Source of the DNA: Hydractinia symbiolongicarpus
Taxonomy: Eukaryota > Cnidaria > Hydrozoa > Anthoathecata > Hydractiniidae
Assembly (NCBI RefSeq): GCF_029227915.1
Contig: NC_079879.1
Location: 1,178,001-1,242,000 of the forward strand
Reading direction: 5' to 3'
Length of the DNA: 64,000 nucleotides
The notes under the pieces are model-generated. The model was given only the letters and a program-made list of their open reading frames with translations. It did no database searches and was not told where the DNA came from. Positions within the stretch are counted from its first letter, which is position 1; every line of letters begins with the position of its first letter. Below, piece after piece: positions 13,488-22,614 of this stretch. Made by a program: the position numbers and the translations under genes.

Positions 13488-14037
13488 ACTTTAATAGAAA
13501 ATATCCACCTTACAACTCAAAGATTGTGTATACTCAATATATCTAAGATAAGTATCATATTAGTCCAGGAGTATAGAAAGTATTGAGGTGCAAATATTTC
13601 AAATTCAATATCTCAAAAAAAGTCTCAAATTTATCTCAGGTCAATATACAGTGAATCATGTTAGCAGAATTATGTGCCATTACAAGTATTTAAACAATCG
13701 GTCATAACGCCATATGATTTTTTGATAAATCTGAGATTAACTTGATTCCAATGACAACAACATTAAAAAGTCAAGATATGGAAATAATCAGAGAAGTCCA
13801 CGAGAAAGGCAAAAAAAATTTAAAAAACGCCTTTTTTAGTTTCTTGTGCCTACCAGGTATGTCAACACAAAACTTTTTACCATAAAGTGATAGATCTATT
13901 ACAAAAAACAAAGCACTTTTGGTCTCTATAAATGAAAGTGATAAATGTATGCAACTCCCCCCCCCTCTACAACTCAAAGATTACCTATTATATGAAAGCC
14001 TGGTTGTTGTAGGTGCAAGATAATTATGTTTTTCCTA

Positions 14038-14105
14038 GCCCTGTCCAGGATTCGAACCTGGATTTCTCATTTGCATGAGTGTCATAGCCATTAGACCAGC
14101 AGGGC
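14038..14105 (-). tRNA. tRNA-like sequence, probably a pseudogene or SINE-type head
   Basis: On the minus strand this 68-nt sequence folds like a tRNA. The acceptor stem is GCCCTGC/ACAGGGC with one mismatch at the innermost pair, the D stem is GTC/GAC, and the T arm is CCAGG-TTCGAAT-CCTGG. RNA polymerase III promoter boxes look intact: A box TGGTCTAATGG, B box GGTTCGAATCC. The anticodon arm is abnormal. CTCAT pairs with ATGAG around a 4-base GCAA loop, so no normal 7-base loop or anticodon can be assigned, and the molecule is about 4 nt short. A TATATATA tract lies just upstream. A duplicate lies at 24950-25017. Confidence 0.5.
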
Positions 14106-14552
14106 ATAAATATATATATATACAAAACTTTACAGGTGAACATTATATACACTTAGGAACTTACAGCGCACAGCCTAGTTAATTAACCTTTTGAGAAATG
14201 CTGGTTAAGCCACAAGTAACTGTGTTACCTGGCGTAAAACGCTTGGTGGAACAGTTAATACAAATTGAAAACTGTACCACACATTCAGGTGGAGCGCCTT
14301 AGTACAGATGTGCAGTATATCGTAAATCGAGTGAAACACACAACATTTAAGGTGTTTTGGGTGTAATTATATTTATCCTTTAGCTTGAATAAAAACACAA
14401 TTTACATATTGTGCCATGTCATAGCGAAAACAGTCAGCAAACCTTTTTTATTTTTCACAAAATGTTCCTGGTAAAACTTAAAATATATGTACTTTAATCT
14501 GTGGTGCGCCATTAGTATAGGTAAAAAAACCCTTTCAAAAAAACTTTAGCGC

Positions 14553-14857
14553 AACTTCTGTTAAATAGAAACACAGGTAATAGCTTATCGTTAACACTAG
14601 GCTGAGTGATTAGTACAGATATACTGTGGCGCACATATACGTTTCGACATAATATCCCTTTCGGAAAAATATCCTAACTTTGGTTCAAATAAACAGACAG
14701 TAAACACCCTGTTGTTATCCTACACAGCTAAAACAGTCATTCAGCAATTTTAGTTTGCGGAAAAGTTTTTGTAACATTTAAAAATAAAAACATAGTTTAA
14801 AACCTGTTATTACACTCCTAAAGCAAAAAGAATCCTGCAATAGTTTATGGGAAAAAA
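14553..14857. repeat. Internal direct repeat of segment B, unit 1
   Basis: Starts AACTTCTGTTAAATAG and contains AAACAGACAGTAAACACC, GTAACATTTAAAAATAA and CCTGCAATA. It is homologous to 15322-15618 with moderate divergence. A further degraded copy appears in B' near 25740-25890. Confidence 0.7.
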
Positions 14858-15321
14858 TCTTGTGCAAGATCAAACATTAATCGTAAAATCGGATAGCCGT
14901 AATACATTTTTCCAAAAAACTTTACTGCAACTTCAGTTACCCTGCATGACAATAAAAAATTCTTATTTCTAACTGAGCAGAAACTTTAAAATAATAGCAA
15001 TTAATTAGACTATTGAGAAATTAAATAAGAAATACATGTTTCAATACATGTTGATGATTGCACGAGAACAGCTTGTCAGAATTTAAAAAGCCTCTTAACA
15101 GAAAACGTAGACGTTGATGTTAAAGTTAGAATTTAAAACGCCTGGGTAATAACAAATGCAGATGTTGAAAAATTAAATAATAAAACAGGTATGTTGCACA
15201 TCCATATAGGTTTAATACCATTTCAAACCAGACATAATCAACATTCAATGTGGCACAGTTTACAAAACGTATAAATGGCGCCAGGTGTTATAGTTACTTG
15301 TGACTAAACCAGATTAGCTTA

Positions 15322-15618
15322 AACTTCTGTTAAATAGAAACACAGGTAACAGCTTGTTGTTAACACAGGGCTGAGTGATTTGTACAGGTAGCTATACTGT
15401 TTCGCACATACGTTTCGGCACAATATGAATGAATGAAATGAATGAATCAAACAAACAGACGGTTAACAACCTGTTCTTATCCTACGCAGCTAAAACAATT
15501 TTATATACTTTGTGGAAAATTTTGTAACATTTAAAAATAACAATACAGTTTATAACCTGTTTTTACCTTCTCTAAGCAAAAAACCCCCGCAATATTTAAT
15601 GGAAAAAGTTTCTGTTAA
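15322..15618. repeat. Internal direct repeat of segment B, unit 2
   Basis: Diverged copy of 14553-14857. It shares AACTTCTGTTAAATAG, ACACAGGTAA, GGCTGAGTGATT, CCTACGCAGCTAAAAC and GTAACATTTAAAAATAA. It suggests that segment B itself grew by local duplication. Confidence 0.7.
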
Positions 15619-15679
15619 AGATTAAAAATTAACACGGCACTATGATTGAGTGTATTATCTCACTCACTGTGTAGTATAT

Positions 15680-15870
15680 GTAGAGCTATAGCTAGCTATA
15701 GCCAGAAAATCTATTTCTTTGTAGCTAGCTAGTTTTATACTAGCCATTATGATATTGCTTGATCTTTTTTATGCTATTAGCTAGCTATCTCTTCAATTCA
15801 AGTAGCTCTAGCTAGCTATTTAAGTTCTATTATTATTCCAGCTCAGTCAGTAGTTTTATGCTAGCTAGCC
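15680..15870. repeat. TAGC-rich simple-sequence tract
   Basis: Repeated AGCTAGCTAG, CTATAGCTAGCTATAG and ATGCTAGCTAGCC runs. Similar runs occur at 18919-18990 and 23211-23222 inside the DNA transposon and at 26630-26800 in B', so this is a genome-wide sequence habit rather than a feature of one element. Confidence 0.75.
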
Positions 15871-16022
15871 TTAGGTGTGAGTGAGAATAAGAAAGGGTTC
15901 GTTACATGTAAAAAATAGTTAGCCTTTCTTCCTTTTCTTGAACAATACGATATAGCTTTAGATTAACGAAAGTTTGAGTTTTAACAAACAAGAAACACTC
16001 CTTCGCCGTGCTATAAACAAGT

Positions 16023-16200
16023 TGTCTCGCTTACTAAAAAATGTACTAGAGAATGACCATATTAAATTGCTGGATTACTGTGATCCTTTGGACGAAATTT
16101 TAATATTTCCATAGTAACCATGATAATTTGGATGTATAGGGACGAAATCCTATATACTCTCCACCGTACTTACATTTCCTTTATATTTGGCTTATATAAT
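16023..16200. repeat. 178-bp identical right end of segment B (partner 27101-27278)
   Basis: The stretch TGTCTCGCTTACTAAAAAAT to GGCTTATATAAT is the same length and shows no difference that I can see from 27101-27278. The rest of B and B' differs by substitutions and many indels. Confidence 0.8.
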
Positions 16201-16451
16201 CAATATAGAAAGAGTTGCAGAGAGGTTGCCAAGACAAAGGCATTAAGCACGGCAAGGAAAGGGCAAAGGCAGGCAAGGAAACAAGAAGAGGAATCAGGAA
16301 GGCAGGGGTGGGTAAGGCATGGTAGGCACAGGCATGGGAGGCACAGGCAAGGACATAGTAGGCAGGCACCAGAAAAGGCATAGGAAGGGTAGGCAAAGAA
16401 AGGCACGGTCAGTGCTGGCAAGGCAATGGAACGGCAAGGCAGGGGTGCATG
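16199..16451. repeat. Repeat A', second copy
   Basis: Direct repeat of 13235-13487 at an offset of 2964 bp, same length, six substitutions. It is joined on the left to the end of segment B and on the right to the truncated 5' end of the LINE. The final TGCATG is the left target-site duplication of the LINE. Confidence 0.88.
16446..16451. repeat. LINE target-site duplication, left (TGCATG)
   Basis: End of repeat A' directly before the LINE. It matches the empty site in copy 1 at 13482-13487. Confidence 0.85.
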
Positions 16452-17046
16452 GGGTGCTCAGACCTTTCAAATTTGCTCTTTCTTGAAAGTAAATTAGAAT
16501 CAACTTTTGTAGAAATCTTAGATAACAATCGTAAAAATACCATTGTTGGGTGCATTTATAAACACCCTAATATGCCAATTCCTGAATTTATTAATTTGTA
16601 TCTTAAACCCTTCTTTGAAGTAGCTATTAAGCAAAAACAAAAACTTATTTTAATGGGAGATTTTAATATTATCTTCTAAAATGTGAAAGTAACCATCTAG
16701 TTGATGATTTCCTGGATGAACTTTATTCTAATTTTTTACAACCATCTATAACAATCCCAACCAGAATATCTAATACATCTAAAACTTTAATTGATAATAT
16801 ATTTACATCTAATCCATTTACAAAATATTTCTCAGGTAACATCATCACCTCAATTTCAGACCACCTTCCTCAATTTTTAATTTATTTTGACAATAGACTT
16901 AAAGTCAAGGATAATTTAGACACCTATTACAAGGATTGGAAAAATTTAAACATTAATGCCGTAATAAATGACATAGAATCTATAGATTGGGATTCTACTT
17001 TGCTTTTAAATGAAAATAATGTAAATAACTCTTTTAACCTTTTTTT
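16452..17046 (+). pseudogene. LINE ORF2 fragment: APE-like endonuclease, truncated and frameshifted
   Basis: This is the C-terminal part of an apurinic/apyrimidinic-type endonuclease, which nicks target DNA for retrotransposition. The reading frame runs from the truncated 5' end to GDFN (16656-16667), the motif with catalytic Asp and Asn. It stops at 16677-16679. The expected sequence resumes in another frame from about 16673 (LLKCESNHLVDDFLDEL) and reaches SDHLP (16856-16870), whose Asp-His pair is the conserved end of this domain. A ten-T run at 17040-17049 causes a second frame change. The first half of the domain is absent, so the enzyme cannot be functional. Confidence 0.85.
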
Positions 17047-18247
17047 TTTAATCAATTAGACCAAATTATAAGTAGACATACCCCTAATAAAAAACTATCA
17101 AAAAAACAATTAAGTAATAGAAATAAACCTTGGGTCACTAGAGCTATTCTAAAATCCATTAACATCCGCAATAATTACTATAAAAAGTTAATCAAAGCTA
17201 AAAACCAAGAAAAAAAATTATATTATCAAAACGAATATAAACTTTATAGAAATCGTATAGTTAATCTTATCAGGAACTCAAAATCAAACTATTATAAAGA
17301 ATTTTTCTTAATCAACAAAAATAACAGTAGAAAAATTTGGAAAGGTATAAAGGATATTTTAAATAATAAAGATAACAACAGTAGATCTAGCACTTCTTCC
17401 TTAAAAATAAATGATAAAATAATCTCTGAAAAATTAACTGTAGCTAATGCTTTTAATGAACATTTTACTTCTGTTGCAGATAAAATTAGAAACCAAATTC
17501 CACATAACAATACACACTTTTCATCTTACCTAAAAAATAATAATAGTAACTCATTATTCTTTAACCCTGTAACAATAGAAGAAGTTTTAAAGATCATAAA
17601 TAACCTTGATTTAACCAAAGCATCGGGCCCAAACAGTGTCCCTAATCTTATCTTAAAACAAGCCAACATAGCAATTTCTGCAATATTAACCAAACTTTTT
17701 AATCTTTCCCTACAACAAGGTGTATTCCCAAACATATTAAAGATGGTTAGTGTCATACCAATCTACAAGAATAAAGGGTCTCCTCTTGATCCAAATAATT
17801 ATAGACCCATATCATTATTAAGCAATTTGGATAAGATCTTTGAAAAAATAATTAAAAACCGATTAATTTCTTTCCTAGATTCTAATAAAATTATAACCAA
17901 TAAACAATTTGGATTTAGGACCAAACATTCAACCACCCATGCACTAATTAGTCTCACTGAAACTACTCGACAAAATTTAGATAATTGTAAGTTTGCATGT
18001 GGAATCTTCATAGACCTTCAAAAGGCCTTTGATACTGTATCACACGAAATTCTCCTTTCAAAGCTTGAACATTATGGAATTAGAGGTGTAACAAACTCCT
18101 GGTTTCGCTCCTATCTCAGCGATAGGGTACAATATGTCTCCCTAACTAACACCAAATCTAAAAAACTTTTTATTAAACATGGAGTTCCCCAAGGTTCAGT
18201 TCTTGGTCCTATTTTATTTTTACTTTATATTAATGATTTAATTAACT
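17047..18247 (+). pseudogene. LINE ORF2 fragment: reverse transcriptase, N-terminal part
   Basis: One frame stays open from the poly-T frameshift to the DNA transposon junction. A basic linker comes first, then KASGPNSVPNLILK, the block around NNYRPISLL (about 17794-17820), FGFRTKHSTTHAL, and the palm motif FIDLQKAFD (18007-18033) with the first catalytic Asp at 18013-18015. GVPQGSVLGP (18181-18210) and YINDL follow. This is the standard order for non-LTR reverse transcriptases. The frame breaks at 18247, where the transposon starts; after that point the apparent ORF to 18318 is transposon end sequence. Removing the insertion with one copy of the target duplication keeps the frame open. Confidence 0.92.
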
Positions 18248-18256
18248 CACGGCGGG
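18248..18256 (+). repeat. Left terminal inverted repeat, outer block (CACGGCGGG)
   Basis: Perfect inverted match to 23568-23576. The inner block AAATGCTTA follows at 18272-18280 after a 15-bp spacer. Confidence 0.9.
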
Positions 18257-18271
18257 TAAAAACGGTCCAAG

Positions 18272-18280
18272 AAATGCTTA
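18272..18280 (+). repeat. Left terminal inverted repeat, inner block (AAATGCTTA)
   Basis: Perfect inverted match to TAAGCATTT at 23544-23552, at the same distance from the tip as on the right. The 15-bp spacers between outer and inner blocks are unlike each other, so the two blocks are conserved separately. Confidence 0.8.
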
Positions 18281-18320
18281 TCAAAAGCGTCCGCGTTTTT
18301 CGGCCCGTAGGTTTTTAAAA

Positions 18321-18335
18321 ACGGTCGAGGACCGT
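18321..18335. repeat. Subterminal palindrome in the DNA transposon
   Basis: ACGGTC-GAG-GACCGT, a perfect 6-bp stem near the left end. Another palindrome, ATGGTACCAT, lies just downstream near 18356. Short subterminal palindromes may be transposase binding sites; this is inference. Confidence 0.5.
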
Positions 18336-19595
18336 AAGTATTATATCTTTGGTACATGGTACCATACTTTTATCTGGTATGTGTTTTAAACGTGTCTGAT
18401 GGTTTTACGAGCGCTAGAATTTGAAAGTCGAATAAATTTTCTTTCGATCGAATATAAACATGCTTATGTTGAACATCGTGGAATGTCTTTTTAGCTGTCT
18501 TGAAATAGTGCCTCTTTCAATTTTACCCTTCCAGTAACAAACTTTGTTGGGTATAGAATAGTATTAAATGGTATTATTTTTCTATTTGAAGGCATTAAAA
18601 CGCAAGTTGTAAGACGAATCTTCAATTCTGTTGTTTTACATTTTTTAATTTTGAAGTTTTTTTGGTAAATAAAAGCAACGGAAGTATGGGAAAATTGTAG
18701 TAAGCTACGTATGGCAGTCTCAGGAATTAAGAAATGGCGGCCATTTTTAAATTGTTTCTTTTTTATTATATTCTGTAAACTAAGGTGTGTTAATGGTCTA
18801 TCTGGCTATGTCCTATGAGTATAAGTATATTTTAGGTCTCATATAGCCGACTTCTCAATTTTTCACAATATATACAAGAAACCCATCCATATAAAAAAAA
18901 TTAAAACTTGTCTTTAAAGCTAGCTAGCTAGCTAAATATTTTGTGGATGTGTTGTCCCATTGTATAGCTATAGCTAGCTATGCTTTATTCTGACTAAATT
19001 TTCTCATGTATTAATTTTTTCGCAAGTTTTCATTCATCCACAAGTAACAAGGAAAAATTTAGGGTTTTTAGGCAAAATAGATGCGTTAAACCGTAGCTAG
19101 CTAGAGTTCTGTGTATAGATGAGCGAATGTTTACAAAGTTCTGTATATGTACGCGCATTCTTACAGGCAATAAAAGAAGGACCACATAAGAAAAACTATT
19201 TCCACTAATTTATATATTTAAGGAATAAACGATCTAAAAGGAGCTGGAATTGGAATACCGTTTTTTTTAATTAAGAAAAGAAAAATGTTTTTTCCCTATA
19301 AATAACGAACTTGTGTTTATATATATATACGTTTATTCTTATTTTTTTTAAAACATTCCAAGACATAAAAATTCATTTCTTTGTGTCATTCGCCAAAATA
19401 AATTCCGTTAAAATAAACATTTTTTTGTATTCGCCAAATTAAATCCTCGCCAAATTTTATAAAATTTATCATTCGCAAAATTAAATCCCCGCCAAGTATT
19501 CCATTTTGGTCATTCACCATTAAATACTCTCCAAAATTTATCCACTTAAGATAGTAAATAAAAATATCCTCTCTTTTTCATCTTCTTTTTCTAAA
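18336..19595. other. Non-coding leader of the DNA transposon
   Basis: About 1.26 kb between the left end and the first ORF. It is AT-rich, with a TAGC-rich patch at 18919-18990 and a four-unit tandem repeat at 19388-19550. No ORF of interest is seen. The promoter for the transposon genes must lie here, but I cannot place it with confidence. Confidence 0.6.
19388..19550. repeat. Four-unit 41-42 bp tandem repeat upstream of the transposon ORFs
   Basis: Units start at 19388, 19429, 19471 and 19512 with ATTCGCC, ATTCGCC, ATTCGCA and ATTCACC. Each continues with AAATTAAATCC- and CGCCAA-like words. Divergence rises toward the gene-proximal unit. Confidence 0.7.
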
Positions 19596-20180
19596 ATGAC
19601 AGATAATAACTTTTCTTTTCTATATATATATATAATATATATATTTATAATTACCTATGTTTTTAGATCATGTATAATGATGTCAGATTTAATTGATTCA
19701 TATGCAGAGTTGGACGAAAAAAATATCCTCGTCATCAATTTAATAAAGTTTCACTTCGATACAATTTTAACATCTCTTAATCGAAAAATTCAAGCAAAAC
19801 AAACTTTGTATAATCCCTTCAAAGTTGTCATTAATGAACGTGTCCATTCCGAAATAGTTTTAGCTGTTTATAAAGCCATTCGCGACTTCCGCACAGCTTA
19901 CGGTAGAGAATTGATTGTTAAGAAAGACAAAAGTGGTATCATTAAAGAAATTAGTATTATTTTTCACCATCTTGGGTCATTGAAATTCCATTTATCAAAC
20001 TTGTCTAGCCTTGATATCAATAAAATATTCAAAAAGAAGTTTAAAAGCAATGCCGTCGGTGATATAATATGTGACGATGAAAAAAAATGTATTTTACATT
20101 ACAAAGTGTCAACAAAGACATTAAATATAACTGCATCGTACAAAGTTGTCAATCAATATGGTATGGTATGTAGTTATTGA
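19596..20180 (+). CDS. Unrecognised transposon ORF upstream of the transposase (194 codons)
   Basis: An open frame begins at ATG 19596, but the first 27 residues are encoded by a TATATA microsatellite and read as a run of Tyr and Ile. The paired ATGs at 19677 and 19680 (MMSDLIDSYAELDEKN) are more credible starts, giving about 167 residues. The product is charged and probably soluble, with a basic patch KKKFKSN and no cysteine motif or membrane segment. I recognise no family. It ends at 20178-20180, 55 bp before the transposase ATG. A GTATGT donor-like sequence at 20166 and a TAG acceptor-like end at 20202 would join it in phase to the transposase frame. It may therefore be an N-terminal exon, a separate accessory protein, or a degraded domain. 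Confidence 0.55.
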   Translation: MTDNNFSFLYIYIIYIFIITYVFRSCIMMSDLIDSYAELDEKNILVINLIKFHFDTILTSLNRKIQAKQTLYNPFKVVINERVHSEIVLAVYKAIRDFRTAYGRELIVKKDKSGIIKEISIIFHHLGSLKFHLSNLSSLDINKIFKKKFKSNAVGDIICDDEKKCILHYKVSTKTLNITASYKVVNQYGMVCSY

Positions 20181-20235
20181 CAGAATTGGATTTTTATCCT
20201 AGTTAAATGTTTTTATTTTGTTGTATTTCTATGCC

Positions 20236-22614
20236 ATGCCTCCTAAAGGAAAGTCAAAGGCACAAAACATTAAGTTTTCCCAGTTAGGAAAATATACATC
20301 AAACAGAAAAAAAATCAACGATATGGATTTGAAAATTTCAAATCAGAGTAACCTAATTGAGGAAAAACAAAAACAATTAGCAGCATTGAGCAGTGAGATA
20401 ACTTTGATTGAAAGGGATGTTGATAAGTTAAGAAATAGATTAGCTAGAAAAAGAAAACGTGTTAGACACCTAAACTATGAGTGTAGTAAGAATAGAGTGG
20501 ACTCTGAAGTCAAATTTAGCATCAGCAAGGTAACAGCTGAGAGGCGTAGTAAATTCCCATCATCTAGTGATTTAAATAGATCAGCAAAAGATACACGTCG
20601 TCTGGAAACATTTGAAGCTTGTTCTGCCATTCACGGAGGGTCTAAGGAATCTGTTCAGCCGGTTATGTTTGGTATGATTGACACATTGTGTTCGAAAATC
20701 CCCTCAAAAATGTTTGCAAAAAGTTTATTGAATGCTAAATCATCTGTAGTAAAACAGATAAAGGAAACTACCATCAAAATAGCAAATGAAGAATTTTACA
20801 ATTCAGAAGATAATAAACTACGTTCTCTCAATGTTTTTTACAGCCACAATGTCATGGGGAAAGCTAAATACATGGCAATTAGAAAGGCAAATAGAATTTC
20901 CCAGAATAAACAGAATTCAGTGGTTAATTATATTCAGTATCCTCATTTAGCAACCATTATCAATAACATTGATATAGGAACACTACATGACATACATCCA
21001 ACTCTAACCTTTGGAGATGAAACAAAATCAGTTACAGGAAATTATAGATCGTGTGATGAATTTTTGTTACGATTGGCAAAATTCTATTTAAAAGTGAATC
21101 GTCAACGGAGTGACAAACTAAAAACATTCAATATGCTTGAAAAAAAAGATTTTGAATCTTTTCTGTTTGTATTTGCTCTTGGTGGGGATGGAGCTCCTAT
21201 TTGTGGTATGTCATTTTTAGTCTCTTTTCTTAATGTTGGTAATCGGATATGCAGCAGCTCCGAAAACTTTTTAATTTTTGGTGGTGATACTGAGGAAAAT
21301 TCTACTGTTGTACGCAATTATGTTCTCAAGTTGTTGTCGGACGTGAAGTTTTTGGAAAGTCAGGTTTTCACTGTTTATGTTGATGAAGTTGCCTACAAAG
21401 TTGAATTTTTATTGGGTGAATTACCTAACGATATGAAGATGTTGGCTTTTTTGGCTGGGGAACTAACAAATTCAGCCTACTACTTTTCAACGTTCGGAAA
21501 TGTAAATAAAGATAATTCAGCCAAATTTGAATATACATACGGAACCAAGCAAAGTGACAAATGGATGCCCTTCAACTATCACAAACGCATAAGTGATGCC
21601 AAAAAGGTTGAAGGTAAAAAAAAAGAAATCGAAGTTAAATGCAAAGGAAATAGTGCAACGAAACGTAGTAACTTGACATCTTATATATCTAAAGTTTTGA
21701 AAGGTAGACAAGAAGAAGTCCCCTTGGTTGGCCATTATATTGATAAAGCAAAAGGCGAACCTCTTCATCTGAAGAACAATGTCGTCAAAGAGCACTTCAT
21801 GAAGTTATTCAATCTATGTTTGGCAACTGCTCCATTGAATTCCTACAAAGCATTTAAAGATATACCTTCCTCACATGCTTTAATTAAATTTGTTAATTTT
21901 ATACGTTCAGCAATGGGATGTAATTTTTTGTCGAAAAAAATTATCCGGTGGTTTAATGAAAGCAGTTCTAAGAATGAAAGTAGTTTCACTTTTCGTTTTC
22001 GTGGAAAGGAGAGTAAAGCCTTTCTTTGTCATTTCCCAGAATTAAATTTACTTATTTTAAATGAATTGAAGAGTGAACAAATGAAAATAAGGCTGCATCA
22101 AATCCATTTTCAGTTCATATGTTTGCGAAAAATTATTTCACTATCAGTACGTGTAGAGAATTTCAATTTGGAACTTTTAAAAGATTTAAAGAAGCAATGT
22201 AAACTACTTTTCAAGTCAAGCTGTTGGTATGATGTAAGCGTCTCACCCAGTTTATGGACTTTATGTAACTGCATACCTTTCCATGCTGAAAGTACTTTGC
22301 TGTGCTACGGTTTCGGAATTGGATGTAATAGTATGGAAGGGCGGGAGCAAAAGCACCAGATGATTGTAAAGTATTCTAACAATACCACTTTCCAATGTCG
22401 CTGGCCAAGAATTTTCCGTCACGAGTACATACAATTGTTGCATCTGAGAGAAAACGGTTACGATAAGTTGCACTATGTTTCAAGAGGATCTGATTACATA
22501 CCAGAGAGAGATATGTGTTGTGAACATTGCTTGCTGCTTGTTAGAAATAACTTGAAATGCCAACTATGTGAGAGTGCTTTCATGAAAAAGGTTTTTTCTG
22601 ATTTAGAAATTTAG
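20236..22614 (+). CDS. Putative DDE (RNase H-fold) transposase, RAG1/Transib/CMC-like
   Basis: An intact 792-codon ORF. The frame is open from 20203, but the first ATG is 20236 (MPPKGKSKAQ), so I start there. Residues 25-75 are rich in Glu, Lys and Leu and look coiled-coil, followed by a basic stretch RKRKRVRH. GGDGAP gives candidate Asp 318. NDMKMLAFLAGE gives candidate Asp 399, in the D-x-K-x-L-x(3)-G context common around the second Asp of such enzymes. FGIGCNSMEGREQKH gives candidate Glu 701; its G-x(2)-G-x(3)-S-x-E-G-x-E-x(2)-K/H spacing resembles the catalytic-Glu region of RAG1. About 300 residues separate the second Asp from the Glu, as expected for the helical insertion in this group. 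A C-terminal CxxC-x9-CxxC (762, 765, 775, 778) may bind zinc. The lack of stops or frameshifts suggests recent activity. It would cut at the CAC-terminal repeats. Family and catalytic residues are inferred, not verified. Confidence 0.75.
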   Translation: MPPKGKSKAQNIKFSQLGKYTSNRKKINDMDLKISNQSNLIEEKQKQLAALSSEITLIERDVDKLRNRLARKRKRVRHLNYECSKNRVDSEVKFSISKVTAERRSKFPSSSDLNRSAKDTRRLETFEACSAIHGGSKESVQPVMFGMIDTLCSKIPSKMFAKSLLNAKSSVVKQIKETTIKIANEEFYNSEDNKLRSLNVFYSHNVMGKAKYMAIRKANRISQNKQNSVVNYIQYPHLATIINNIDIGTLHDIHPTLTFGDETKSVTGNYRSCDEFLLRLAKFYLKVNRQRSDKLKTFNMLEKKDFESFLFVFALGGDGAPICGMSFLVSFLNVGNRICSSSENFLIFGGDTEENSTVVRNYVLKLLSDVKFLESQVFTVYVDEVAYKVEFLLGELPNDMKMLAFLAGELTNSAYYFSTFGNVNKDNSAKFEYTYGTKQSDKWMPFNYHKRISDAKKVEGKKKEIEVKCKGNSATKRSNLTSYISKVLKGRQEEVPLVGHYIDKAKGEPLHLKNNVVKEHFMKLFNLCLATAPLNSYKAFKDIPSSHALIKFVNFIRSAMGCNFLSKKIIRWFNESSSKNESSFTFRFRGKESKAFLCHFPELNLLILNELKSEQMKIRLHQIHFQFICLRKIISLSVRVENFNLELLKDLKKQCKLLFKSSCWYDVSVSPSLWTLCNCIPFHAESTLLCYGFGIGCNSMEGREQKHQMIVKYSNNTTFQCRWPRIFRHEYIQLLHLRENGYDKLHYVSRGSDYIPERDMCCEHCLLLVRNNLKCQLCESAFMKKVFSDLEI

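Larger units (their letters stand above)
13488..16198. repeat. Segment B, first copy: non-coding, AT-rich, duplicated
   Basis: This 2.7-kb segment is homologous to B' (24669-27278); both begin ACTTTAATAGAAAAT and end GGCTTATATAAT. It holds a tRNA-like sequence at 14038-14105, an internal diverged direct repeat, and many TAGC-rich runs around 15680-15870. I see no credible coding region; short ORFs such as 13771-13977 lack recognisable features. B and B' differ by several indels; for example B' lacks about 13800-13970, and B' has about 130 extra bases near 26940-27065. It may be an unidentified non-autonomous element or ordinary intergenic DNA. Confidence 0.85.

Noticed and set aside
13771-13977. 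68-codon minus-strand ORF in segment B
   Set aside because: Largely absent from B' because of a deletion, without recognisable features, and running through a poly-C/poly-A low-complexity patch.
18248-18318. Continuation of the reverse transcriptase ORF to 18318
   Set aside because: The last codons lie in the left terminal repeat of the DNA transposon; the true RT sequence resumes at 23579.
20218-20235. Upstream TTG start for the transposase
   Set aside because: TTG is not a usual nuclear animal start; the first ATG is 20236. The open frame upstream is kept only as part of the possible intron model.
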